64,000 bases of DNA from Tiliqua scincoides (Eukaryota; Chordata; Lepidosauria; Squamata; Scincidae). Both the position numbers and the translations under genes were made by a program. This document shows, in pieces, positions 20,220 to 30,312 of the stretch. Each line of letters begins with the position of its first letter. Positions within the stretch are counted from its first letter, which is position 1. The DNA is taken from assembly GCF_035046505.1 (NCBI RefSeq), contig NC_089829.1, positions 8,380,396 through 8,444,395 of the forward strand. The letters are read 5' to 3'. The notes under the pieces were generated by a model. That model saw only the letters and a program-made list of their open reading frames with translations, was not told the origin of the DNA and searched no databases.

Positions 20220-21017
20220 TTAAGAACATAAGAAGAGCCCTGCAGGATCAGGTCAAAGGTCAATCTAGTCCAGCTTCCTGTATCTCACAGTGGCCCACCA
20301 GGTGCCTCTGGGAGCACACAAGACAACAAGAGACCTGCATCCTGGTGCCAGTCCTTTGCACCTGGCCTTCTCAGGTAGCCTACTTCTAAAACCAGGAGTT
20401 TGCACATACTCATCATAGTTTGTAACCTAGGATGGACTTTTCTTCTAGCTGACAGGGGTGTCCAAAGTTTTTGGCAGGAGGGCCACATCAGCTCTCTGAC
20501 ACTGTGTCGGGGGGGGGGGGATTAATTTACATTTAAAATTTGCATAAGTTTACACAAATGAATATATTAAAGATGAAATTATATGAATGAATGAAAGTCT
20601 TGCAATAGCTCAAGGCCTATAAAAGGCCTTGCACAAAGCAAGGCTGGCCTTTCCTTTGCTGCCTCTGCTGCATCACAGACATGAAACAGCAAGCAGTGGA
20701 GGGAGCCCTCATCCCACAGCTCACGCGAGAGGTCAAACAGTCGCCCTCACACTGAGAGCAGTTGCGTTGGGCCAGTGCGGGCTCCAACAAGTCTCTGGAG
20801 GGCCAGAGTCTCATTGGAGACTGGGGGCTCCCTGAGGGCCGCATTGAGAAGCCTCGAGGGCCACATGTGGCCCCAGGGCTGGGGTTTGGGCACCCCTGTT
20901 CTAGCACAATCTTCCCGATCCTCTTTTTAAGGCATCTAGGCCAGATGCCATCACCACATCCTGTGGCAAGGAGTCCCACAGACTAATTACATGCTGGGAA
21001 AAAGAAATATTTTCTTA
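20220..21017 (-). mobile_element. CR1 LINE 3' end, split by a hAT element
   Basis: Starts TTAAGAACATAAGAAGAGCC (reverse complement of the CR1 3' terminus) and runs back through the 3' UTR into the end of ORF2 at 20920-21017 (CATCCTGTGGCAAGGAGTC). The CR1 sequence is interrupted at 20451-20898 and resumes directly afterwards. Confidence 0.93.
20451..20898. mobile_element. hAT element nested in CR1
   Basis: CAGGGGTGTCCAAAG and TTTGGGCACCCCTG ends, with flanks TTCTAGCT (20443-20450) and TTCTAGCA (20899-20906). The left terminus has two extra bases (GA) before CAGGGG. Longer relative of the 217-bp MITE at 6999. Confidence 0.88.
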
Positions 21018-21866
21018 AGAAATTTTTTTATATATATTTTAATACATACATAGATACATATTTATTAAGTGTATTTTCAAATAAAGGTAGCAAAATCTGG
21101 AAGTGGGGAAGGGCATTTGGGGGCTGGGTGGGTAGCATAACCTCTTGATGCCCCCTTCAGTCTACCCTGCCTGCAAACCCTCAGAATAATCAGGATGCAC
21201 ATTGGGAAAGTCAAAGTGTGGTAACTCCCTCCCACTGCCCCGTGCCAAGCCATCCACACACATTTACAGGGCTGTTCTGAAATCCGATTCGGCTGCTGGC
21301 GGGCTTTGTTCTCTTTCGGCGCGCTACGTTTTAGCAGCCTGCTGGAGACATGTAAACAAATGAGGTACAAGTGTAGCCAGTTTAAATATTTTACAGCTCG
21401 CTGACTTCCATATGAGAGGGGATTTACAGGAGCAAAAGGGGTGCAGCTCCTGCTCCGATAATCGAATGCAGAGGCAAATTTAAAACATACCACTTTGGAA
21501 CTTGGACGAAACTGAATAGCTCAGTGTTGGAGTCTATCCCCATTTGGGGCAAGGAGATCCCAGAAAAGGTTCTTGGACCTTGATTTTCCCTGCAAAACAA
21601 CACAAAAGTAGATCCCCTTGCTTTGATTCTTCAATTTTTATTTTATTTTCACAGTATTCCCAACTAGGGATGTTGAACTTCAGCCTGGTGGCAAATAAAA
21701 GCTTCCTTTTTCCCCGTGACATCAAAGACTGCCAACCAAATAACAAATTTTCAGTTGATTAATCAGCTGCCTTTTAATGAACTAAATATAGTACTCCGCT
21801 GTATTTACATACATTTAGCTACTTCCAACCTCTCAGTCCTTGTTTTTGGAGGACATTCAAGGACAG
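21018..21866. other. Unique noncoding stretch
   Basis: No repeats recognised. The segment at about 21270-21530 is non-repetitive and of mixed composition (TCGGCGCGCTACGTTTTAG, ACAGCTCGCTGACTTCC), a candidate conserved noncoding element. No exon signal seen. Confidence 0.3.
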
Positions 21867-21867
21867 C

Positions 21868-21953
21868 CCAATCCTAGGCCTATCTACTCAGAAGTAGGTT
21901 CCATTCTAGGCAATGGGGCTTGCTTGCAGGTAAGTGATTAGGATTACAGTACT
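21868..21953. repeat. FB85 foldback repeat, full copy
   Basis: GCCCAATCCTAGGCCTATC at one end and GTAAGTGATTAGGATTACAG at the other, with the mid-palindrome region TTCCATT...AATGGGG. FB85 is the name used here for an 85-95 nt sequence whose two halves are inverted copies of each other. Confidence 0.85.
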
Positions 21954-22945
21954 TTAGCACCTCTCCTTGCCACTGTAGAATGGAGGAGGACCATAGCAAT
22001 GAATAGTCAGTCACCTAATGTAGCCTTTGGCTAATGAGAGGGAACTCCACCCCTGGGGAAGCCTTCCAGACTGGGCAACAACTTTCCACATAGCATTTGA
22101 GAGGCTTGGAGGGCAGGAATGTCTGGCATGCTCTTGTGCAAATTGCTTATCTCTCAGCCTCCGTTTTGCTCACCTGTAAAATGGGAGCATTAACTGGCTC
22201 TCCGCGGCCAGGTCTTTGTGCAGCTTTGCTAGATGGTTTTAGAGTTTGGTGTACATCTCCCCAATTTGTCGTCACTCAGATGAAGGTTTGTACCTGTACT
22301 TGCAGGTCATCCTAGTGTGTGTCTTGTAGGGTGCAGGAGGTTATTGTCACTATCCCCTCAGCTGACATTTTGCACATGGCTCCAGTTGGTGCAAATTTAC
22401 CTTTGTAAAAGGCCAGAGTCTGCATACTCTTGTCAATCCCTGGCCTGTCTAGGTACAGCTAGCAAAGATTCCTACAGAGCCACTCCCAATCAGCTCAGGA
22501 AATGTTGGGCTGGATGCAGGGCCAGCCTTAGGGTAATTTGACTGATTCAGCCAAATTGGACTTCATGCCTGGAGCTGCAGTTGGCACCTCACTCTTTAGA
22601 TGATGCTCTGGCATGGAATGTTCCATGCCAAGGTGCCATGAGATGTGGCAAGAGGAGCACTGCCACCAGATGTCCCACCCACCTGCCCCTTGGTCAGATT
22701 GACTTGAAATCCCACCCCTACAGCAGTTGGCGGCAAAACTGTTGCCGAGTGCCTCACCACTGACACTCATCCTGGCGAGGAGGTAAAGGGCCCCACAAAA
22801 GTATTTTGCACTGGGCCCCCCCCTGCCTGGATGGCCCAATGGTCTGGGTCGATGTAAGACAGCACCATGTTCAGTGGTGGCCCATGTCCCTGTGCCACTT
22901 GAACCCCCCCTCAAAATGCCACCCTGTGTGTGCAACCCCCGTGGA
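21954..22945. other. Intergenic, one possible decayed transposon
   Basis: At 22518 CAGGGCCAGCCTTAGGG resembles a hAT terminus, and 22790-22835 (GGGCCCCACAAAAG, GCACTGGGCC) looks like interior sequence of the same kind, but no matching right end was found. Nothing else recognised. Confidence 0.35.
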
Positions 22946-23911
22946 TGAGTGGTGGGCCGCTGTGAGATACAGGAAGCTGGACTAGATGGGCCTATGGCCT
23001 GATCCCGTGGGGCTGTTCTTATGTTCTTAACTACAATTCCCAGGAGGCCTTGCAGGTCTCTTGTTATCTGGTGTGCTCCCTGGGGCATTTGGTGGGCCGC
23101 TGTGAGATACAGGAAGCTGGACTAGATGGGCCTATGACCTGATCCAGTGGGGCTGTTCTTATGTTCTTAAACTACAATTCCCAGGAGGCCTTGCAGGTCT
23201 CTTGTTATCTGGTGCGCTCCCTGGGGCATTGGGTGGGCCGCTGTGAGATACAGGAAGCTGGACTAGATGGGCCTATGACCTGATCCCGTGGGGCTGTTCT
23301 TATGTTCTTAAACTACAATTCCCAGGAGGCCTTGCAGGTCTCTTGTTATCTGGTGCGCTCCCTGGGGCATTGGGTGGGCCGCTGTGAGATACAGGAAGCT
23401 GGACTAGATGGGCCTATGGCCTGATCCAGTGGGGCTGTTCTTATGTTCTTAACTACAATTCCCAGAATGCCTTGCAGGTCTCTTGTTATCTGGTGTGCTC
23501 CCTGGGGCATTTGGTGGGCCGCTGTGAGATACAGGAAGCTGGACTAGATGGGCCTATGACCTGATCCCGTGGGGCTGTTCTTATGTTCTTAAACTACAAT
23601 TCCCAGGACCATTCCAGCGACGTGGAGAGGGGGGATTTGCTGCATGGGTAACAGCCTATCCTCCATACCTTCTTTACCCAGGCTTCGCGCACTGGAGAGG
23701 ACACTCCAACTTCGCCATACGGCGTCGGCACAACACGGGAAGCAGCAGTTTACCGGTTATAAGTCTTTGCTCGATTGGCGTAGAGCATGACGCCAGGGGC
23801 TGCTTCCGACGGTGGGAGAGATCATTGCATCTCATTGGGCAGCTACCGCCCGCCTTAAGCTGGGCAGTCCCCAGCCAGTAAGGTGTTGCCTCGCCACGGT
23901 CCGTTAACCTC

Positions 23912-26900
23912 ATGGGGTGCGTGGGGTTTAGGGTGAAAACCGACAAGCGGATCGACAACTCTGCACCATGCAACAGAAAACAGAAAACTACTGCCCTAAA
24001 GCTGGGCACCTGGAACGTTAGGACAATGACACCTGGCTTCTCTGATGACCTGCAAGAAATAGATGACGCACGCAAAACAGCTGTCATCGACATGGAGCTG
24101 AGCAGACTGCAGATGGACATCGTCGCCCTTCAAGAGACTAGGCTGCCAGATTCCGGATCTGTCAAGGAGAGAAATTTCTCATTTTTCTGGCAGGGAAAAC
24201 CACCAAACGAAACCAGGGAACATGGCGTTGGCTTTGCGGTCAGAAATACCCTGCTGAAATCCATCATCCCACCTACTGTGGGAAGTGAAAGAATTTTGTC
24301 CCTGCAGCTCCAGTCATCAGCAGGACCTATCACTCTCATCAGTGCTTATGCACCGACTCTGTCGTCTCCAGCAGAAGCCAAAGACAAATTCTATGATGAC
24401 CTGGCCACCACTGTCAAGAAAATCCCTGTAAAAGAGCCAATGTTCATCCTCGGCGATTTCAATGCTAGAGTTGGTGCTGATAACAGTTCATGGCCCACTT
24501 GCTTAGGTCAGTTTGGCACTGGGAGGATGAATGAAAATGGCCAACGCCTGCTAGAGTTTTGCTGTCATCACGGTCTCTGTGTCAGCAACACATTCTTCAA
24601 CACAAAGCCCCAACATAGAGTCTCTTGGAGACATCCAAGATCAAAGCACTGGCACCAGCTCGACCTGATCCTCACCAGACGCTCCAGCCTTCCCAGCATC
24701 AAGATCACACGCAGTTATCATGGTGCTGCCTGCGACACTGACCACTCCCTGGTGTGCAGCAGAGTGAAACTGCAAACAAAGCGACTGTATCACACGAAAA
24801 AGGAAGGAAGACCTCGCATTGATACCAGCAAGACCCGGGATCAGAGAAAAGTGGAGGAATTTGCACAAGCGCTTGAGGAATCTCTTCCAGGCCCGGCCGA
24901 CGCAAACGCATCCAACAGATGGGAACATTTCAAGAATACCGTTTACAACACCGCCTTGTCCATATTCGGCAAGAAGACCAACAAGGCGGCAGACTGGTTT
25001 GAAGCCCACTCTGAGGAGTTGACACCAGTCATTGAGGAAAAGAGGAGAGCTCAAGCAGCATACAAGGCCTGTCCCAGTGAGCGCAACCTGCAGGTCCTCC
25101 GAACTGCTCGCAGCAAAGTCCAACAGACTGCCAGGAGATGTGCTAACGACTACTGGCTCCAGCTCTGTTCCGAGATACAGATAGCAGCTGACACGGGCAA
25201 CATCAAGGGGATGTATGATGGTATCAAGCAGGCCCTAGGTCCAACACAGAAGAAAATTGCCCCTCTGAAGTCTGCCACAGGCGAGGTCATCCAGGATCGG
25301 GCGCAGCAGATGGAACGCTGGGTGCAGCACTACTCTGAGCTATATTCCAGAGAAAATGTAGTCACCGAAGAAGCACTGAACAACATTGAGTGCCTGCCTG
25401 TGCTGGAAGAGCTTGACAGTGAACCAACCCTAGAAGAACTTCACGTGGCCCTGGACTCCCTTGCCTTTGGCAAGGCACCTGGAAAAGACAGCATCCCTGC
25501 TGAAGTCCTAAAATGCTGCAAAGAGATCATAGTCACTGAGCTGCATGAAATCCTCTGTCTCTGCTGGAGAGAAGATGGAGTACCTCAAGACATGAGGGAT
25601 GCAAACATCATCACGCTGTACAAGAACAAAGGTGACAGGGGTGACTGCAACAACTACCGCGGCATCTCTCTCCTTAGCGTTGTAGGAAAGCTGTTTGCCC
25701 GAGTTGTACTAAAGAGGCTCCAGGTACTTGCAGAGAGCGTCTATCCAGAATCGCAGTGTGGATTCCGAGCCAACAGGTCCACCACTGATATGGTATTCTC
25801 CCTTAGACAACTGCAGGAGAAATGCAGGGAACAACGACAGCCACTCTTTATAGCCTTCATAGATCTCACAAAGGCTTTCGACCTGGTCAGCAGAGACGGC
25901 CTCTTCAAGATTCTCCCCAAGATTGGATGTCCACCCAGGCTCCTCAGCATCATCAGATCTTTCCACAAGGACATGAAGGGCACTGTTGTCTTCGATGGCT
26001 CCACATCAGACCCTTTTGACATCCGAAGCGGAGTGAAGCAGGGCTGTGTTCTTGCACCAACCTTGTTTGGGATTTTCTTCGCTGTCCTGCTGAAGCAGGC
26101 CTTTGGAACTGCAACAGAAGGCATCTATCTCCGGACCAGATCAGACGGAAAGCTCTTCAACCTCTCCAGACTGAGAGCAAAATCCAAAGTCCAGCTGAAA
26201 TGTCTGCGTGACTTCCTCTTTGCCGACGATGCAGCTGTCACTACCCACTCTGCCAAAGATCTCCAGCAGCTCATGGATCGTTTTAGCAAGGCCTGCCAAG
26301 ATTTTGGTCTGACAATCAGCCTGAAGAAAACACAGGTCATGGTTCAGGATGTGGACTCACCTCCCTGCATTACAATCTCTGAGCATGAACTGGAGGTTGT
26401 CCATGACTTTGTGTACCTTGGCTCAACGATCTCCGACACACATTCTCTCGATACCGAGCTAAACAAGCGCATCGGTAAAGCAGCTACCACGTTTTCCAGA
26501 CTCACAAAGAGAGTCTGGTCCAACAAGAAGCTGACGGAACATACCAAGATCCAGGTCTACAGAGCTTGCGTCCTGAGTACACTTCTGTACTGCAGCGAGT
26601 CATGGACTCTTCGCTCACAACAGGAGAGGAAACTGAGCGCTTTCCACATGCGCTGCCTCCGACGCATCCTCGGCATCACCTGGCAGGACAAAGTTCCAAA
26701 CAACACAGTCCTGGAACGTGCTGGAATCCCTAGCATGTATTCACTGCTGAAACAGAGACGCCTGCGTTGGCTTGGTCATGTCGTGAGAATGGATGATGGC
26801 CGGATCCCAAAGGATCTCCTCTATGGAGAACTCGTGCAAGGAAAGCGCCCTACAGGTAGACCACAGCTGCGATACAAGGACATCTGCAAGAGGGATCTGA

Positions 26901-27175
26901 AGGCCTTAGGGATGGACCTCAACAAGTGGGAAACCCTGGCCTCTGAGCGGCCCGCTTGGAGGCAGGCTGTGCAGCATGGCCTTTCCCAGTTTGAAGAGAC
27001 ACTTTGCCAACAGTCTGAGGCTAAGAGGCAAAGAAGGAAGGCCCATAGCCAGGGAGACAGACCAGGGACAGACTGCACTTGCTCCCGGTGTGGAAGGGAT
27101 TGTCACTCCCGGATTGGCCTTTTCAGCCACACTAGACGCTGTGCCAGAACCACCTTTCAGAGCGCGATACCATAG
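23912..27175 (+). CDS. LINE ORF: AP endonuclease / reverse transcriptase (1087 aa)
   Basis: Encodes the machinery for target-primed reverse transcription. AP-endonuclease domain at about residues 28-290, with expected active-site residues N35 (TWNVR), E75 (LQETR), D182 and N184 (GDFNAR), and D277-H278 (DTDHS). Reverse transcriptase at about 490-800, with GKAPGKDSIPAE, the FIDLTKAFD block, GVKQGCVLAPTLFG and the catalytic FADD at 770-773. The C-terminal region has the HMRCLRRILGI-type thumb/connection motif and a C2HC finger, C1057-x2-C1060-x12-H1073-x3-C1077, probably nucleic-acid binding. No stop or frameshift. The first ATG (23912) is followed directly by the domain with only a short basic leader; an upstream non-AUG start cannot be excluded. 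All recognisable catalytic residues are present, so this copy may be retrotransposition-competent. Confidence 0.93.
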   Translation: MGCVGFRVKTDKRIDNSAPCNRKQKTTALKLGTWNVRTMTPGFSDDLQEIDDARKTAVIDMELSRLQMDIVALQETRLPDSGSVKERNFSFFWQGKPPNETREHGVGFAVRNTLLKSIIPPTVGSERILSLQLQSSAGPITLISAYAPTLSSPAEAKDKFYDDLATTVKKIPVKEPMFILGDFNARVGADNSSWPTCLGQFGTGRMNENGQRLLEFCCHHGLCVSNTFFNTKPQHRVSWRHPRSKHWHQLDLILTRRSSLPSIKITRSYHGAACDTDHSLVCSRVKLQTKRLYHTKKEGRPRIDTSKTRDQRKVEEFAQALEESLPGPADANASNRWEHFKNTVYNTALSIFGKKTNKAADWFEAHSEELTPVIEEKRRAQAAYKACPSERNLQVLRTARSKVQQTARRCANDYWLQLCSEIQIAADTGNIKGMYDGIKQALGPTQKKIAPLKSATGEVIQDRAQQMERWVQHYSELYSRENVVTEEALNNIECLPVLEELDSEPTLEELHVALDSLAFGKAPGKDSIPAEVLKCCKEIIVTELHEILCLCWREDGVPQDMRDANIITLYKNKGDRGDCNNYRGISLLSVVGKLFARVVLKRLQVLAESVYPESQCGFRANRSTTDMVFSLRQLQEKCREQRQPLFIAFIDLTKAFDLVSRDGLFKILPKIGCPPRLLSIIRSFHKDMKGTVVFDGSTSDPFDIRSGVKQGCVLAPTLFGIFFAVLLKQAFGTATEGIYLRTRSDGKLFNLSRLRAKSKVQLKCLRDFLFADDAAVTTHSAKDLQQLMDRFSKACQDFGLTISLKKTQVMVQDVDSPPCITISEHELEVVHDFVYLGSTISDTHSLDTELNKRIGKAATTFSRLTKRVWSNKKLTEHTKIQVYRACVLSTLLYCSESWTLRSQQERKLSAFHMRCLRRILGITWQDKVPNNTVLERAGIPSMYSLLKQRRLRWLGHVVRMDDGRIPKDLLYGELVQGKRPTGRPQLRYKDICKRDLKALGMDLNKWETLASERPAWRQAVQHGLSQFEETLCQQSEAKRQRRKAHSQGDRPGTDCTCSRCGRDCHSRIGLFSHTRRCARTTFQSAIP

Positions 27176-27188
27176 TCTTTCGAGACTG
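27173..27188 (+). promoter_or_regulatory. 3'-terminal hairpin overlapping the LINE stop codon
   Basis: GTCT-TTCG-AGAC (27175-27186) forms a 4-bp stem with a UUCG loop in RNA, extended by A27174-U27187 and a U-G wobble. The stop codon TAG (27173-27175) is one strand of the stem base. The same sequence ends the 5S SINE at 4567 and the truncated LINE at 38136, as expected of the template element recognised by a stringent-type LINE reverse transcriptase. Function inferred from this sharing. Confidence 0.65.
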
Positions 27189-28189
27189 AAGGTTGCCAAT
27201 ACAATACAATTCCCAGGAGGCCTTGCAGGTCTCTTGTTATCTGGTGCGCTCCCTGGGGCATTGGGTGGGCCGCTGTGAGATACAGGAAGCTGGACTAGAT
27301 GGGCCTATGACCTGATCCCGTGGGGCTGTTCTTATGTTCTTAAACTACAATTCCCAGGAGGCCTTGCAGGTCTCTTGTTATCTGGTGCGCTCCCTGGGGC
27401 ATTGGGTGGGCCGCTGTGAGATACAGGAAGCTGGACTAGATGGGCCTATGGCCTGATCCAGTGGGGCTGTTCTTATGTTCTTAACTACAATTCCCAGAAT
27501 GCCTTGCAGGTCTCTTGTTATCTGGTGTGCTCCCTGGGGCATTTGGTGGGCCGCTGTGAGATACAGGAAGCTGGACTAGATGGGCCTATGACCTGATCCC
27601 GTGGGGCTGTTCTTATGTTCTTAAACTACAATTCCCAGGAGGCCTTGCAGGTCTCTTGTTATCTGGTGCGCTCCCTGGGGCATTGGGTGGGCCGCTGTGA
27701 GATACAGGAAGCTGGACTAGATGGGCCTATGACCTGATCCCGTGGGGCTGTTCTTATGTTCTTAAACTACAATTCCCAGGAGGCCTTGCAGGTCTCTTGT
27801 TATCTGGTGCGCTCCCTGGGGCATTGGGTGGGCCGCTGTGAGATACAGGAAGCTGGACTAGATGGGCCTATGGCCTGATCCAGTGGGGCTGTTCTTATGT
27901 TCTTAACTACAATTCCCAGAATGCCTTGCAGGTCTCTTGTTATCTGGTGCGCTCCCTGGGGCATTGGGTGGGCCGCTGTGAGATACAGGAAGCTGGACTA
28001 GATGGGCCTATGGCCTGATCCAGTGGGGCTGTTCTTATGTTCTTAACTACAATTCCCAGAATGCCTTGCAGGTCTCTTGTTATCTGGTGCGCTCCCTGGG
28101 GCATTGGGTGGGCCGCTGTGAGATCGAGGAAGCTGGACTAGCTGGGCCTGTGGCCTGATCCAGTGGGGCTGTTCTTATGTTATGTTCTT

Positions 28190-28721
28190 ATGAGAAGGCA
28201 AGCAAGTGCGTGGGCAGAGGTAAGAAGATGGGGTGAATGAGCAAATGGGCACAGTCCTGTCCCCTGTTCCCTCCACCGACCAAGAGTGTGGCACACGCCG
28301 TCTGTGCCACTACTCTTTCCAGGGAACAGAAGCGGTACATGCTGGGACACCAGTGTGCAGTGCGGCTGTTCATTGGGAACTGAAGTGGTGCAGAGCAGGG
28401 AGGGGATTAAAGGGAAGAGACGGGAAGGAAAAGGAGTGGGATCTATAGCACTCCTCTCTGCCCATTTGGCACTGGGTGGGCAGGGGGAAGTTGTTCAGAC
28501 TGCAACCGTTTTGTTTGTTTGCTTCTATTCCCTTTTGCCTCCGGCAGTGTGTGGTCATATTTTTATGATCAGAATGGTTATATATGGCTTTTTGATTTAA
28601 AAAAAAAAAAAAAAAAAGTTCACAAATTGCTTCCCATGGATAAGAAATGGCTCCCTGTCCCAATAGGGCTCACAAAAAAAAAAAAAGATGCAGAGGGAAC
28701 TCCAGCAACAGCCACCAGAAA
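28190..28721. other. Intergenic, with an unclassified repeat fragment
   Basis: From about 28560 to 28720 the sequence (GGCTCCCTGTCCCAATAGGG, CTCACAAAAAA, CTCCAGCAACAGCCACCAG) resembles a family of dispersed reptile repeats I cannot name. Two A-runs (28600-28616, 28674-28685) suggest retroposed pieces. No gene. Confidence 0.4.
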
Positions 28722-29402
28722 CAGAGTGACCAGATGTCATAACCACAAAAGGACAAGGCATCTCAAAATGCAGGACATCCAAGAAAAATGTAGGGCAGTG
28801 TTTCTCAAACTGTGGGTCAGGACCCACTAGGTGGGTCGCAAGCCAATTTCAGGTGGGTCCCCATTCATTTCAATATTTTATTGTTGAGATATTAGACTTG
28901 ATGCTACCATGCATTTGGGGGAATGATACAGACCTGTGCTTTTAACAAGCTATTATGTATATTCTTTTTACAATGATAGTAAGTGGGACTTACTCCTGGA
29001 TCAGTGTGGGTTGCAACCTAGGATTGTTCAAAATTTTCCTGCTTGGTGATTTCACTTCCCGTCCTGACATCACTTCCAGTGGGTCCCAACAGATTCTCAT
29101 TCTCAAAAGTGGGCCATGGTGCTAAATGTGTGAGAACCACTGATGTGGGACATGACAAAATAAAAGCTAAAAACACTCATATATTGATTTCATGTGGTTA
29201 ATTGAAACGCTGTAGTACTTACTATTAAATTTAAAACTATATTACATATAATTTATTACATATAATTTATTAATTACAAGAAGGCTCTGTGCTGCCTGCA
29301 GGGGCCCGCTCACAGAGAAATGGAGGACATTTAAGTTCTTTTCCAGGACACCATGCTAAAAAAGAGGACATGTTCTGGAAAAAGAGGACATCTGGTCACC
29401 TG
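28722..29402. mobile_element. hAT-like element with nested MITE
   Basis: CAGAGTGACCAGATGTC and GACATCTGGTCACCTG ends are inverted repeats. Interior has repeated AGGACAT motifs. It contains the MITE at 28796-29142, so the outer element is older. Flanking 8 bp agree only partly. Confidence 0.75.
28796..29142. mobile_element. hAT MITE (347 bp), inverted sister of 7504
   Basis: CAGTGTTTCTCAAAC and GTGTGAGAACCACTG ends, flanked by ATGTAGGG (28788-28795) and ATGTGGGA (29143-29150). Contains the FB85-like half (AGTGGGTTGCAACCTAGG) in reverse relative to 7504 and 17347. Confidence 0.88.
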
Positions 29403-29464
29403 GGTCAGAAAAGATGCCATGCTGGGGTGAAGGGGGGCAGTTGCTCTCCCCCTGTAAAATAGGC

Positions 29465-29640
29465 TATCACTTTAAGTGATGTCTCTTGGCTCACTTAGCC
29501 AGGATTCATATTCAGATTTAGCAGAGTTGTCTAATCCTAAAAAAACATAAATCTGGCCGGAGCGAGATTTGAACTTGGGGCTTTGTGCTCTTAGCCATAA
29601 TGCTATTCTCTGGGATTGCCAGCAAGCCTGAAATGCCCTG
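29465..29640 (-). mobile_element. tRNA-like SINE fragment
   Basis: On the minus strand ATGGCTAAGAGCACAAAG is followed by AGTTCAAATCTCGCTCC, positioned like A- and B-boxes of a tRNA-derived element. No CCA-type acceptor pairing, so not a tRNA gene. Confidence 0.5.
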
Positions 29641-30144
29641 GCACTAATTGTCCTACTCCAGGCAAGAACACCTTGGCCCTTAGGGAGTAAGAGGAGCTGC
29701 ACCTGGACAGCCTCCTGGCACTGTGTTAATCAGGCCCACCTGGGTCCCATTGGGACAACTGGGAAGCTGCACCTGATCACCCCACCTGGGAAGGAGCCAA
29801 TGGAGCATGCTCTGTTTTGTTGAGGGCTTTAGACACCCTGGTTGAGGAAATGGCAGCAGCTGCAGCAGCACCACAAGGCTGGGTGGCCCATGAGTTACCT
29901 CCTGCCTGCCAGGTAGGCCCCAGAGAAGCAGCTCCAAGAAGGGCTCAGGTGTGCTTAAAGCCTCTTGCCTGAGCTTGAACTCCTGTTGATGGCAATTGCA
30001 AAGGAGCTGGGCTAACTGCCAGGCTATGGGCCAGAAAGGACTGTCAGAGGACACCCAAAGCCCCAGGAACCTGCAGGTATGTACTCCACAGATATCTGTT
30101 CTCAAGGTCTTGAAGGAAAAATAATAAAAAAAATCTCAAAGGAG

Positions 30145-30312
30145 CCTTAGGCTGTATGTATGCTTTTTGGGGAGTAGGCCCCACTAAATACAGTGGAATT
30201 GATTTCTGAGTAAACATGTAATGTCAGGGTACAGTCCTATACTTGCTTACTGGAGAGTGGGTCCCACTGAAAGAAATGGGACTTCTGAGAAGTCATGCAT
30301 AGGGCTGTCCTG
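30145..30312. repeat. Two adjacent FB85 foldback copies
   Basis: First copy about 30145-30226 (GGGGAGTAGGCCCCACT, TTTCTGAGTAAACATG), second about 30227-30312 (CAGTCCTATACTTGC, AAATGGGACTTCTGAG, CATGCATAGGGCTGTCC). Both diverged. Confidence 0.75.

Larger units (their letters stand above)
23609..27205 (+). mobile_element. Full-length APE-type LINE, apparently intact
   Basis: About 3.6 kb: a ~300-nt 5' UTR, one long ORF (23912-27175), a 3' UTR of only about 20-30 nt and a short CAATA-type tail (CAATACAATACA). The target sequence ACAATTCCCAGGA is duplicated at 23596-23608 and 27206-27218 (14 bp if the preceding T is counted), both inside one array monomer. Its 3' copy at 38136 is about 99% identical by eye. 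Clade not settled: an AP endonuclease, RT and C-terminal CCHC finger without an evident RNase H suggest an RTE- or Ingi/Vingi-like lineage, and are unlike CR1 or L1. Confidence 0.93.
22948..28186 (+). repeat. CR1-tail/linker tandem array with higher-order structure
   Basis: Monomers of 140-141 bp, starting (at CAATTCCCAG) at 23034, 23175, 23316, 23456, 23597/27207, 27348, 27488, 27629, 27770, 27910 and 28050. Each is about 22 bp of linker plus a CR1 3' tail. Diagnostic variants (AGGAGGCC or AGAATGCC; GCGCTCCC or GTGCTCCC; GATCCCGTGG or GATCCAGTGG) recur every third monomer, giving a 422-bp three-monomer unit repeated about three times. The LINE at 23609-27205 interrupts one monomer. The last tail ends at 28186 in a diverged unit. 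Confidence 0.93.

Noticed and set aside
24641-25123. 160-codon antisense frame in the LINE
   Set aside because: Shadow of the LINE ORF on the opposite strand; no independent evidence.
22948-28186. CRISPR-like array of regularly spaced repeats
   Set aside because: The repeats are contiguous 140-bp CR1-tail monomers in a vertebrate genome, with no unique spacers.
29680-30105. 141-codon minus-strand frame
   Set aside because: No domain, leucine/glutamine-rich compositional bias, no splice context or conserved motif seen.
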